Shown: positions 16,336 through 24,318 of the stretch, piece by piece
Position numbering within the stretch: the first letter of the stretch is position 1
Layout: every line of letters starts with the position of its first letter
Assembly (NCBI RefSeq): GCF_024213665.1
Contig: NZ_JANAVP010000018.1
Coordinates: 62,001-126,000 of the forward strand
Length of the DNA stretch: 64,000 nucleotides
Source of the DNA: Streptomyces sp. A3M-1-3
Lineage (GTDB): Bacteria; Actinomycetota; Actinomycetes; Streptomycetales; Streptomycetaceae
Direction of reading: 5' to 3'
Position numbers and translations under genes: made by a program
The notes under the pieces: model-generated
Databases searched by the model: none
What the model saw: the letters and a program-made list of their open reading frames with translations, nothing else
What the model was told of the DNA's origin: nothing

Positions 16336-17535
16336 ATGGTTCTTGGGGTCAACGGGCCGTCCGCACACACCGCGTTGGAACAGCTGATGCGCGGCCGCCT
16401 CGGCAGGGAGTGCCTGTACGTACCGTCCTGCCGCCTCGGCCTCTATGTGGCCCTGCGCCACTGGTGCCCGCCCGGCGGCCGGGTCCTGATGTCCCCGGTC
16501 AACGACGACGTCATCTTCTTCGTGGTGCTCGCCGCCGGCCTGCGCCCCGTCCAGGCACCGCTCTGCGCGCGGGACGGCTCCATAGACCCGGCCGCCGTGC
16601 CCGACGAGGTCTGGGGCGGCCTCTCCGCCGTACTCACCACGAATCTGTACGGGAATCCGGACCCGGCACCCGAACTGCGCGCCCGCTGCGACCGGTTGGG
16701 GATCCCCCTCCTGGAGGACGCCGCCCACGCCATCGGCAGCGAGGTCGCGGGCCGGCCGGTCGGCACCTTCGGCGACGCGTCCGTCTTCAGCCTCTCCAAG
16801 CATGTGGGCGCCAAGGCCGGCGGCTTCCTGTCCGTCGCGGACCCGGGACTGCGCGACGCGCTGGAGAAGGCGCGCGACGACCTCCTCGATCCGCCGCGGC
16901 TCTCCGCCGAACTCGCCTACGCGTTACGCCCGTACGCCGAAGCCACCGTCCGGGGGCTGCGCCTGACCACAGCGGCGCGCGCCACCATGAGGCTGCTCGG
17001 GATGCAGGAGCGCGACGAGATACGGATGGAGCTGCGGCCGGACGAGCTGAAGCGGGCGCTCACCGCCGCACCCGCGCTCGACGACTTCCACTCCTGGGTG
17101 CGCGTCGACATGCACGACTACCGCATCGGCGCGGGCCGCCCCCGGCTGCGCCGCGTCGAACGGCTGCTGGGCCGGCTCGACGCCCGGCTCGCCGCCCACC
17201 GGACGGGCACCGGGAAGCTCCTCGCCAGCCAATGGGCCCTGCCGTCGCCCGGTCCCGTGCAGCCGCTGTTCCGGGTGCCGCTGTTGGTCGCCGACCGCGA
17301 CGCGGCCATCGCCCGGCTCGCCCGGCACCGGATCACCGTGGGCTACCTCTACGACCCGCCGCTGGACGCGTACGCGGGGCCCGCTTTCACCGACCCTTCG
17401 TCCTCCCCCGCGCAGGCCGCCTGGTTCGCGCGGCACGCCCTGCCTGTCGACCCGCTGCGCGCCGACGACGTGATCCGGATCCTCGCCGGGTCGGACCGGG
17501 CGCCCGGGACGCCCGGGGGGCCCGGCGGTGGGTGA
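16336..17535 (+). CDS. DegT/DnrJ/EryC1/StrS-family PLP sugar aminotransferase
   Basis: A 399-residue aspartate-aminotransferase-fold enzyme. The PLP-binding region LLEDAAHAIGSEVAGRPVGTFGDASVFSLSKHVGAKAGGFL carries the Schiff-base lysine in SLSKH. Relatives transfer an amino group to keto-sugar nucleotides. Here the 30 or so residues usually before the small domain look diverged, so the substrate is uncertain. ATG 16336 has GGGGGG five bases upstream. Codon 197 (16924-16926) is TTA, needing the rare tRNA-Leu(UAA). It overlaps the flippase gene by eight bases and is its likely operon partner. Confidence 0.85.
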   Translation: MVLGVNGPSAHTALEQLMRGRLGRECLYVPSCRLGLYVALRHWCPPGGRVLMSPVNDDVIFFVVLAAGLRPVQAPLCARDGSIDPAAVPDEVWGGLSAVLTTNLYGNPDPAPELRARCDRLGIPLLEDAAHAIGSEVAGRPVGTFGDASVFSLSKHVGAKAGGFLSVADPGLRDALEKARDDLLDPPRLSAELAYALRPYAEATVRGLRLTTAARATMRLLGMQERDEIRMELRPDELKRALTAAPALDDFHSWVRVDMHDYRIGAGRPRLRRVERLLGRLDARLAAHRTGTGKLLASQWALPSPGPVQPLFRVPLLVADRDAAIARLARHRITVGYLYDPPLDAYAGPAFTDPSSSPAQAAWFARHALPVDPLRADDVIRILAGSDRAPGTPGGPGGG

Positions 17536-19795
17536 CACCCGGACCCGCGAGCCTTCCGGCTCCGGTTCTGGCTCCGGCTCCGGCTCTGCCCCGCCCGACG
17601 ACGTGCCGGTGGACCCCGACGGTACGGAGAACACCGCCCGGCCGGGCAGCGGCGGCGAGGGCGGCGACGGCGACGGCGGCGACTCGATGTTCCGTAACGC
17701 CTACGCGCTGATGCTGTCCACCGGCGTCTCCGCCGCGCTGGGACTCGGCTTCTGGCTGGTCGCCGCCCGCTACTACAGCAAGGAGGCGGTGGGGGTCGGC
17801 TCCGCCGCCATCGCCGCCCAGCGGCTGCTGGCCTCCCTCACCGCGACCACCATGATCGGCGCGGTGGTGCGCTATGTGCCGCGGGCCGGGCGCGCGACCG
17901 GCGCGCTGGTGCTGCGTACGTACCTCGTCAGCTCCGTAGTGGTGGCCCTGGCCTGCGGGGTCTTCCTGCTCACCCTCGACCTGTGGGGACCCACGTACGC
18001 ACCGCTGGGCGGACTCGGCGCCGGTCTCTTCTTCACCGCCTCCTGTGTCGCGTGGGCCGTCCTGACCCTCCAGGACGGAGTGCTGACCGGCCTGCGCCGG
18101 GCGATCTGGGTGCCCGTCGGCAACGCCGGCTTCTCCCTCGGCAAACTGGTGCTGCTCGCCGTCTTCGCCACCGCCATGCCGGTCCTCGGCGTCTTCGTCT
18201 CCTGGTCGGTGGCGATCGCGCTGTCGGTCCTGCCGCTCGGCTGGCTGGTCTTCCGCAGGCTCATCCCGCGGCAGGCCGCCGCCGACCGCGACCGCGAGCC
18301 GCCCGCCCTGCGCGAGATCGGGCGGTTCCTGGCCGGCGACTCGGTCGGCGCGCTGTTCAGTCTGGCGATGATCAACCTGCTGCCGGTGATGGTGGCGGTC
18401 CGCTTCGACGCCGCGCACAACGGCTTCTTCTACATCGCGTACACCGTCGGCGGAACCATGGAGTTCATGGCCATCAACATGGCCTCCTCCCTCACCGCGC
18501 ACGCCTCGCACAGCCCGGACCGGCTCGCCGACGGCGTGCGCGGCGCACTGCGCCGGATGGCCGTCCTGCTGGTGCCCGTCGTCCTGGTGCTGATCGTCTT
18601 CGCCCCGCAGATCCTCGCCCCGTTCGGCGCCGCGTACGCCGAGCACGGCACGACCGTACTGCGGCTGCTGGCCGCCGCAGCGCTGCCGCGGGTCGTCGTC
18701 GAGCTGTACATCGGCGTACTGCGGGTGCAGGGGCGTACCGGCATGCTCGCCGCGCTCCAGGGCGCCATGTGCGTGCTGGTCCTGGGCAGTGCCGCGTTGC
18801 TGCTGGGCCCGGTGGGGATCTCCGGGGCGGGGCTGGCGATGCTGCTGAGCATGACCCTGATGGCGCTGGTCGCGGCGCCCGGGCTGCGCGCGGCGCTGAG
18901 CGGGCGCCCACCCCGCCGGATCCCGTTCGGCGGGCGGTTCCGCCGTAAGGGCGACAAGGCCGAGGAGTACGGGACCAGCTGGGCGCGCCGGGCGGCGGAG
19001 CTGCGCGCGGAGGCGGCGGAGTCGTACGGCGGCCGCTGGGCCGAGGACACCGCCTATCTGCGCGGCGCGCACGACGGTGTGACGCCCGCCTTCGGCATCC
19101 CGGTGCTGCCCGACCCGGACGGCCCCCGGCGGTCCGCCGACCGTACGGATGAGGCCGCGGACGGCGGGGAGAACCGGCTGACCGAGGCGCTGTGGCTGCT
19201 GCTCGGGCTGGCGGCGGGCCTGTTCTGGGTGCCGCTGGCGCGGGCGGCCCAGGACCGGCCGAGCCCCGCCGGCCGGCTGTCGGGCACCGGGCTGACTGAC
19301 GCGCTGCCGCCGGTCACCCTCACCGCCGGTGTGCTGCTGGTGGTGATCTACAGCGCGGCCGTCTCGCTGTACCGCGCGCGCCCCGCCCTGCTGGTGTCCG
19401 CGCTGGTGGTCACCGCTGCCGCCCTGCACACCGCGCCGCTCTTCCTCGGCGTACTGCCGGATCGCGTCGCGGGCCCCGGGCAGGAGGCGCTCACCGCGTT
19501 CCTGGCGGGGGTCGCCGGGCTGGACGGGACGGACGGGGTGGCGCGCGTCCTGCCAGTGTTCCTTCAGCTGCTCTGCCTCGGGCTGGCCGCCGAGACCCTG
19601 CGGGCGCTGGGCACGCACTGGCGGATCACGGCGGGGCTGGTGTGGGTGCAGGCCGTGGCCGGCTGGGCGGCGCAGCAGGCGTTCGCCGCGGCCGCGCTGC
19701 CCGTCTTCCTCGGCTTCCTCGGGCTGTACGCGGCGACGGCGGTGGGCCGGGCCGCACCGCGGAGTCGACCGCAGAGCCGGCGGCAGAGCCGGTGA
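17528..19795 (+). CDS. Polysaccharide/lipid-linked oligosaccharide flippase (MOP superfamily) with long C-terminal extension
   Basis: A 755-residue membrane protein. Residues 1-53 are a Gly/Ser-rich disordered tail with a (GS)n run. About 12 membrane segments of the Wzx/MATE type fill residues 55-455 (FRNAYALMLSTGVSAALGLGFWLVAARYY ... at the start). A charged cytoplasmic stretch (455-550) and an extra membrane domain of about six helices complete the protein. Normal flippases have about 420-500 residues, so the extra domain is unusual. It overlaps the upstream aminotransferase by eight bases and ends convergent to the GH26-like gene. Confidence 0.82.
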   Translation: MGDTRTREPSGSGSGSGSGSAPPDDVPVDPDGTENTARPGSGGEGGDGDGGDSMFRNAYALMLSTGVSAALGLGFWLVAARYYSKEAVGVGSAAIAAQRLLASLTATTMIGAVVRYVPRAGRATGALVLRTYLVSSVVVALACGVFLLTLDLWGPTYAPLGGLGAGLFFTASCVAWAVLTLQDGVLTGLRRAIWVPVGNAGFSLGKLVLLAVFATAMPVLGVFVSWSVAIALSVLPLGWLVFRRLIPRQAAADRDREPPALREIGRFLAGDSVGALFSLAMINLLPVMVAVRFDAAHNGFFYIAYTVGGTMEFMAINMASSLTAHASHSPDRLADGVRGALRRMAVLLVPVVLVLIVFAPQILAPFGAAYAEHGTTVLRLLAAAALPRVVVELYIGVLRVQGRTGMLAALQGAMCVLVLGSAALLLGPVGISGAGLAMLLSMTLMALVAAPGLRAALSGRPPRRIPFGGRFRRKGDKAEEYGTSWARRAAELRAEAAESYGGRWAEDTAYLRGAHDGVTPAFGIPVLPDPDGPRRSADRTDEAADGGENRLTEALWLLLGLAAGLFWVPLARAAQDRPSPAGRLSGTGLTDALPPVTLTAGVLLVVIYSAAVSLYRARPALLVSALVVTAAALHTAPLFLGVLPDRVAGPGQEALTAFLAGVAGLDGTDGVARVLPVFLQLLCLGLAAETLRALGTHWRITAGLVWVQAVAGWAAQQAFAAAALPVFLGFLGLYAATAVGRAAPRSRPQSRRQSR

Positions 19796-19805
19796 CGGCG
19801 GCGGG

Positions 19806-20954
19806 TCAGCGGGGCGGGACCTGCTGCTTGAACCACTTGTCCCTGCCCGCCTCCCGGTAGCCCTCCAGGGCGGGACCGGAGTCGACCGTCAGGTCGCAGT
19901 TCTTCCCCGGCACGGCCCGGTTCCACTGCACCAGCCCTTTCGCCTCTCGCATGGTCCGTACGGTCTCGGGAATGGCGGCGTACCAGTCCCGCTGCCGGTC
20001 GGGATCGGCCGGGTCGGGCGCGGTGCCGAACTCGGCGAGCATGACCGGCTTGCGGTCGGAGATGTTGGCGCGCAGCCAGTCGTAGGACGGCCGCTGGCTC
20101 TGGTCGAAGTCCAGCCAGTTGGGGGACTTGTGGCAGAGGAAGTAGTTGTACTGGTCCATGCCGATCCAGTCGACGTACGCGTCGCCCGGGTAGAGCTGCT
20201 TCATCAGCTCGCCGTGCTTCAGATAGCCGGAGACCGTCCACACCCACACCACGTTGTCGACGCCGAGTGCCTTGAACCGGTCGTGGAGGTGCCGGTAGGC
20301 GGCGACGTACTCGGCGGGCGTGCCGGCGTCGTTGACGCGGAAGTCGACCTCCTGGTCGAAGGAGAAGAAGATCCGCTTGCCGTACGCCTTGATGCGGCGG
20401 GCCTGCGGGTCGATGATCTCCTCGTCGTACTTCCCGGAGGCGATGTTCTTCCAGCCGAGCTGGTCCTCGGTCCAGTTGGCGTGGTGGGGCTCTTTCCACA
20501 CCGTGGACTCCCACGCCAGCATGAGCAGCCGGTCCCTGCCGAGCGCCTGCTCGTCGGGGGTGAGCAGTTGCCCGTCCAGCGTGCCCCTCGACATGTCGTG
20601 GTAGTTGTAGACAAGGTCGAGCTTGCGGCCGATCTTCTTCTCGAAGCCGTACACGGCGTCCTTGAGCGAGCCGTTCGCGGCGTACGGCACATAGGCGCCC
20701 CACCACGCCCCGCAGGACGGTTCCAGCTCGGCGTCCGGCGCACACGGCCCGTCGGGCAGCTTCCCCGAGGCCGCGTTGTCCGGTAAGGCATGGCCCGCGG
20801 GCCGGGAGGAGTCCTCCTTTCCGTCCGTGCCACCGGATCCGTCGGACCAGGTGATCCATACACCCAGTCCGGTGAGCAGTGCTCCCACGGCGGCCAGCAC
20901 CAGCGTGACGTACGCGACGCCCCGCCGGGAGCCGCCCGCGTGCCGTCCCGTCAT
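19806..20954 (-). CDS. GH26-like glycoside hydrolase (beta-mannanase type), membrane-tethered
   Basis: A 382-residue protein with one N-terminal membrane helix (about residues 12-35) or uncleaved signal, a linker, then a TIM-barrel hydrolase. Visible motifs are CGAWWGAYVPY, a candidate acid/base in FFSFDQEVDFRV, WVWTVSG, and a likely nucleophile glutamate in VMLAEFGT. GH26 enzymes cut beta-1,4-mannans or related glycans. The ATG at 20954 has GGGAGG upstream and overlaps the previous stop (ATGA). Codon 57 (20784-20786) is TTA. In a polysaccharide locus it probably trims or releases the exported polymer. Confidence 0.8.
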   Translation of the reverse strand: MTGRHAGGSRRGVAYVTLVLAAVGALLTGLGVWITWSDGSGGTDGKEDSSRPAGHALPDNAASGKLPDGPCAPDAELEPSCGAWWGAYVPYAANGSLKDAVYGFEKKIGRKLDLVYNYHDMSRGTLDGQLLTPDEQALGRDRLLMLAWESTVWKEPHHANWTEDQLGWKNIASGKYDEEIIDPQARRIKAYGKRIFFSFDQEVDFRVNDAGTPAEYVAAYRHLHDRFKALGVDNVVWVWTVSGYLKHGELMKQLYPGDAYVDWIGMDQYNYFLCHKSPNWLDFDQSQRPSYDWLRANISDRKPVMLAEFGTAPDPADPDRQRDWYAAIPETVRTMREAKGLVQWNRAVPGKNCDLTVDSGPALEGYREAGRDKWFKQQVPPR

Positions 20955-21343
20955 CGGCCCCTCCCGGGTTCGGGTTTGGCACGCTCGACGGCGCCTCGCG
21001 TGGCGGCGGGCAGGGGCAGCCCCGGCAGGGCCGACGCGATGGTGGTGAACGCGGCGAGGGACACCAGGAACACGTCCGCGGAGAAGCCCTCCACCAGGAA
21101 GAGCGAGGTGGCGACCAGGGTGCCCAGCGACAGGCTGATCGGCGCGGCGAGGGCGAGGGCCTCCAGCCGTGCGCCGGGACGCAGCCCTGCCGGCTGCGGG
21201 AGGAGCAGGGCGAGGCCCGGCGCGACGGTGACGAAGAGCAGCACCGGGATCCAGCGCAGCGGTGTTCCGCCGGGCAGCGCGGTCGCCGCCAGGGCCAGCC
21301 ATCCGGAGAGGGCCAGGGCCACTCTGAGCTGTGACTGCTTCAC
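20951..21343 (-). CDS. Small integral membrane protein of the polysaccharide locus
   Basis: A 130-residue protein with about four hydrophobic segments (residues 8-24, 30-47, 62-85, 90-105) and a basic C-terminus. The GTG start at 21343 has GGGGGAG eight bases upstream. It lies 56 bases after the large membrane protein gene and overlaps the GH26-like gene by four bases (ATGA), so it is cotranscribed. No known family is recognisable; its place suggests a subunit or helper of the neighbouring membrane enzyme. Confidence 0.7.
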   Translation of the reverse strand: MKQSQLRVALALSGWLALAATALPGGTPLRWIPVLLFVTVAPGLALLLPQPAGLRPGARLEALALAAPISLSLGTLVATSLFLVEGFSADVFLVSLAAFTTIASALPGLPLPAATRGAVERAKPEPGRGR

Positions 21344-21399
21344 GGGTGCTACTCCCCCTGTCGGGTGTGGCTCTGCGGTCAGCTGTGGGGCGGTCCGGC

Positions 21400-23358
21400 T
21401 CAGCTGGGGCGCGGCCGGTACTCCAGTACCAGGCCGTGCTCGGACTCCTCGACGACCCGGAACAGCGGCGACCGCTTCAGGTCCTCCCGCATCCGGGCGA
21501 AGCTGCCGGGCGGCAGATAGCCCTCGCCGATGACCGCGCGGTCCTGGGTCGGGGTGAGGATGACGTACGCCCGGCGCCCCTCCGGGATGCCGGCGGCGAG
21601 GTAACCGGCCGGGTCCTTCAGCATCTTCAGGTTCTCGGGCACTTCCTGTTCGGCGAAGAACCAGCGCTCGTACCGGTCGTAGCGGTGGTACGCACCCGGG
21701 AAGGACCCGGTCGCGGCGAGCACCAGCGCGCCGTCCGGTGCCCGGTCGTAGGCCCGTACGACAAGCTGGGCCTCGGCCGGGGACGCGTAGTGCATGCCCT
21801 CCTTGCCGTAGTACGAGGGCAGGAACCCGGCCAGCAGCGCGACCAGGACGACGGGCAGCGCGACCATCGAGGCGCGCCGGACCAGCCGTCTGCGCTTGCC
21901 CGTGCCGCCCATGGCCGGGATCAGCGCGGCCGCCGCGAAGAAGGCCGTGCCGGGCAGGCCGAAGAGGTAGACCCGGAACAGCATCTCGCCGCCGTAGTCG
22001 TTGACGGCGAACATCGGTACGGGAGCGGCGGCCGCCAGCAGCAGGGGCAGCGCGGTACGGGTGAGCCGGCGGCGGAGCAGGACCGCCGCGCCGGCCAGCA
22101 GGCCGAGGGTGATCACCATCGCGATGTTGGCGCGCCCTACCAGTTCGGGTCCCGGGCCGGTCGGCTCTCCCGCGTATCCGGCGCGGGAGTTGTTCAGGAA
22201 GTCGCCCGCGGAGTCGCGCAGGGTGCTCAGCGTGTCCAGGAAGAGCACCCGGCCCATCGTGAGGTCCCAGACCAGCATGATGAGCCCGGCGACGACCAGC
22301 AGCCCGGCGTTGCGGTAGCGGCGGGTCAGGCTGAGCGCGAACAGGGTGGCGCACAGCATCACCGGGGTGAGCTGGTGCGAGGCGTTGATGGCCGCGACGA
22401 GCGGGGCGATGATCACCACGGCGATCGCGCGCTGCCGGGTGCCGGTGGGCGGCGGGACCACCGCGGCGGCCGGGTCGAGACGGTCGCGCGAGCGCAGCGG
22501 CCCGGCCGAGCCGGGTCGCACGAAGTGCCGTACGACCAGGGCGAGCACGGTGAGGTAGAGCAGGTAGGAGAGCCCCTGCGGGGACAGGTAGTCCTGGCCG
22601 ACCCAGTTGGCGAGCTGGAAGATCCACACCGCGGTCCACACCAGCCGCCAGTCCTCGCTGAACGTGCGGTAGATGAGGACCAGGACCGGCATCATCAGCA
22701 GGCCGAAGACGACGGGCGCCCAGTTGATGAAGGACGCGGCGCTCTCGACGCCGAAGGCCCGGACGAGTGCGGCGTTGAGCGCGAAGAAGCCGGGCCACTG
22801 GTCGTACGCCGACATGCCGCCGGAGAGCGTCTGTTCGGGGTGCACGGTCCCCTCGGCCAGCAGCCGCGCGATGACGGCGTCGTGCTTCGAGGCCCAGGCG
22901 TAGCGCACGGAGTCGTACAGCAGGGCGGGGGGCGCCTTGAGCGCGAGCAGCATGGCGATGCTGTAGGCGGCAGGCCACCAGGGGGCGGTCCCCGCGCGGC
23001 GCAGGCTGACCACGAAGCCGGCGCTGAGGACGATGAGGGAGAGGTAGAACGCGACGGGGAAACGGTCGAGGAGTCCGTAGTCCCCGATGTCGCGGAAGCC
23101 GATCCGGGGCAGCGCGTACGCCCACAGTGCGGCGGCCGCCGCCAACGGCAGCCAGGCCAGGAGATTCTGCGTCTCTATCAGCTGCCGTGGGCGGAGCCGG
23201 CGTGTCCGGGGCGGCCGTGGCTGCTCGGCCGTTACCCCTGGTTCGCTCCCGGTCTGCTGGGCAGCGGGCGGCGGCTGCCCGGTGCTTCCCACGACCGGCG
23301 TGGGCACGCGTTGTTGCACTGTGCGACTCCCCCCCGCTGATGTGGTCGCGGCCGTCAC
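21400..23358 (-). CDS. Multi-pass membrane protein, probable GT-C-type glycosyltransferase or polysaccharide polymerase
   Basis: A 652-residue protein. About 70 Pro/Gln-rich residues come first, then some 12 membrane segments (from LLAWLPLAAAAALWAYALP to about residue 520) and an extracytoplasmic C-terminal domain (from about 525). The first large loop (YAWASKHDAVIARLLAEGTVHPEQTLSGGMSAYDQWPGFFAL) resembles the acidic loops of GT-C enzymes that use lipid-phosphate sugars. Start GTG 23358 has GAAGGGG eight bases upstream. Its place between deacetylase and hydrolase genes fits a polymerase or side-chain transferase. Substrate unknown. Confidence 0.72.
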   Translation of the reverse strand: MTAATTSAGGSRTVQQRVPTPVVGSTGQPPPAAQQTGSEPGVTAEQPRPPRTRRLRPRQLIETQNLLAWLPLAAAAALWAYALPRIGFRDIGDYGLLDRFPVAFYLSLIVLSAGFVVSLRRAGTAPWWPAAYSIAMLLALKAPPALLYDSVRYAWASKHDAVIARLLAEGTVHPEQTLSGGMSAYDQWPGFFALNAALVRAFGVESAASFINWAPVVFGLLMMPVLVLIYRTFSEDWRLVWTAVWIFQLANWVGQDYLSPQGLSYLLYLTVLALVVRHFVRPGSAGPLRSRDRLDPAAAVVPPPTGTRQRAIAVVIIAPLVAAINASHQLTPVMLCATLFALSLTRRYRNAGLLVVAGLIMLVWDLTMGRVLFLDTLSTLRDSAGDFLNNSRAGYAGEPTGPGPELVGRANIAMVITLGLLAGAAVLLRRRLTRTALPLLLAAAAPVPMFAVNDYGGEMLFRVYLFGLPGTAFFAAAALIPAMGGTGKRRRLVRRASMVALPVVLVALLAGFLPSYYGKEGMHYASPAEAQLVVRAYDRAPDGALVLAATGSFPGAYHRYDRYERWFFAEQEVPENLKMLKDPAGYLAAGIPEGRRAYVILTPTQDRAVIGEGYLPPGSFARMREDLKRSPLFRVVEESEHGLVLEYRPRPS

Positions 23359-23443
23359 GCCGCTGTCCCCTTCAGCGAAGTATAGGAACGTGCTTCGCTT
23401 TTGTACGGCTCTCGTACACACCTGTTGCAGTCGGCTGTCGCGG

Positions 23444-23513
23444 TGGCCACTAGCCACTGGCCACTGCGAACTGGCCACTGGGAACTGGCCACAGGGAACT
23501 GGCCATTAGCCGG
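23444..23513. repeat. Five tandem 14-bp repeats
   Basis: Unit TGGCCACTGGGAAC on the + strand, at 23444-23457, 23458-23471, 23472-23485, 23486-23499 and a degenerate copy at 23500-23513. The middle three differ by only one or two bases. The array sits in the gap before the large membrane protein gene and touches the last codons and stop of the deacetylase gene. Each unit contains TGGCCA, a small palindrome. Confidence 0.85.
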
Positions 23514-24318
23514 CGAACACCGGCCCGCGGACCGCCGCGCGGGCCCGCCGGTAGAGCCGCCAGCCGACCGTGGGCAGCGAGTCCGGGTAGGGCGCGACCC
23601 TGGCACCCTTGCCGGACATCCAGGACTCGATGTCCGCGACGGTGTGGCCGCGGCGCAGGATGAGCCGGGCGATGCGGTACGCCTCGTCGGTGTCCGAGCT
23701 GAGCGCGTGCCGGACGGCGACCGCCGAGGCGTAGCCGGCAGCGCGGGCGGCGCGGCGGACGGCGGGGCTGTTGTAGCCGTGCGGATACGCCAGGTGCCGC
23801 ACCTCGTGCCCGAGCGTGTCCTCCAGCACCTTCTTGGACTCGGCCAGTTCGTAACGCAGGGCGTCGGCGCCGAGGGTGTCCAGCTGGGGGTGGCTGACGG
23901 TGTGGCCGCCCACCTCCATGCCGTACTGCTCCAGCAGCGGCGCCCGGTCCAGCGTCATCATCGGCGCGGGCGGCAGCAGGCTGCGGCCGCCGGGGGTGAT
24001 CGCACCGGTGGTGAGGTAGGCGGTGGCGGGCAGGCCGCGGCCGGCGAGTGCCTCGGCGGTGGGTCCGGGCAGATCCGCGAATCCGTCGTCGAAGGTGAGG
24101 GCGACGGGGCGGGGCGGCAGGGGGGCGCGGCCCGCGAAGTGGTCGGCGAGGGCGCTGACCGGGACGGGCGTGCGTCCGCTCGCGACGACCGCGTCCAGCT
24201 GCGCCGCGAAGTCCCGTGGCGTGACGGTGAATTCGGCGATCCAGGCGGGTGGATCGTCCATCACGGCGTGGTAGAGAAGTACCGGTATCCGGGGTGCTGC
24301 GGCGGCTCTGTCGCTCAT
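23506..24318 (-). CDS. Polysaccharide deacetylase (NodB/CE4 family)
   Basis: A 270-residue NodB-homology enzyme. Motif 1 is LTFDDGFADLP (catalytic base and metal aspartate), motif 2 is HTVSHPQLDTL (two metal histidines), and RHLAYPHGYNS is the later groove motif. It opens with IPVLLYHAVMDD, typical of the longer CE4 subgroup that includes the PgaB/IcaB relatives. No signal peptide is visible. The ATG overlaps the upstream glycosyltransferase stop (ATGA). It probably de-N-acetylates amino sugars of the polymer made by this locus. Confidence 0.9.
   Translation of the reverse strand: MSDRAAAAPRIPVLLYHAVMDDPPAWIAEFTVTPRDFAAQLDAVVASGRTPVPVSALADHFAGRAPLPPRPVALTFDDGFADLPGPTAEALAGRGLPATAYLTTGAITPGGRSLLPPAPMMTLDRAPLLEQYGMEVGGHTVSHPQLDTLGADALRYELAESKKVLEDTLGHEVRHLAYPHGYNSPAVRRAARAAGYASAVAVRHALSSDTDEAYRIARLILRRGHTVADIESWMSGKGARVAPYPDSLPTVGWRLYRRARAAVRGPVFAG

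Noticed and set aside
23444..23513. CRISPR-like array
   Set aside because: Units are contiguous 14-base direct repeats without unique spacers and no cas gene is in the window.
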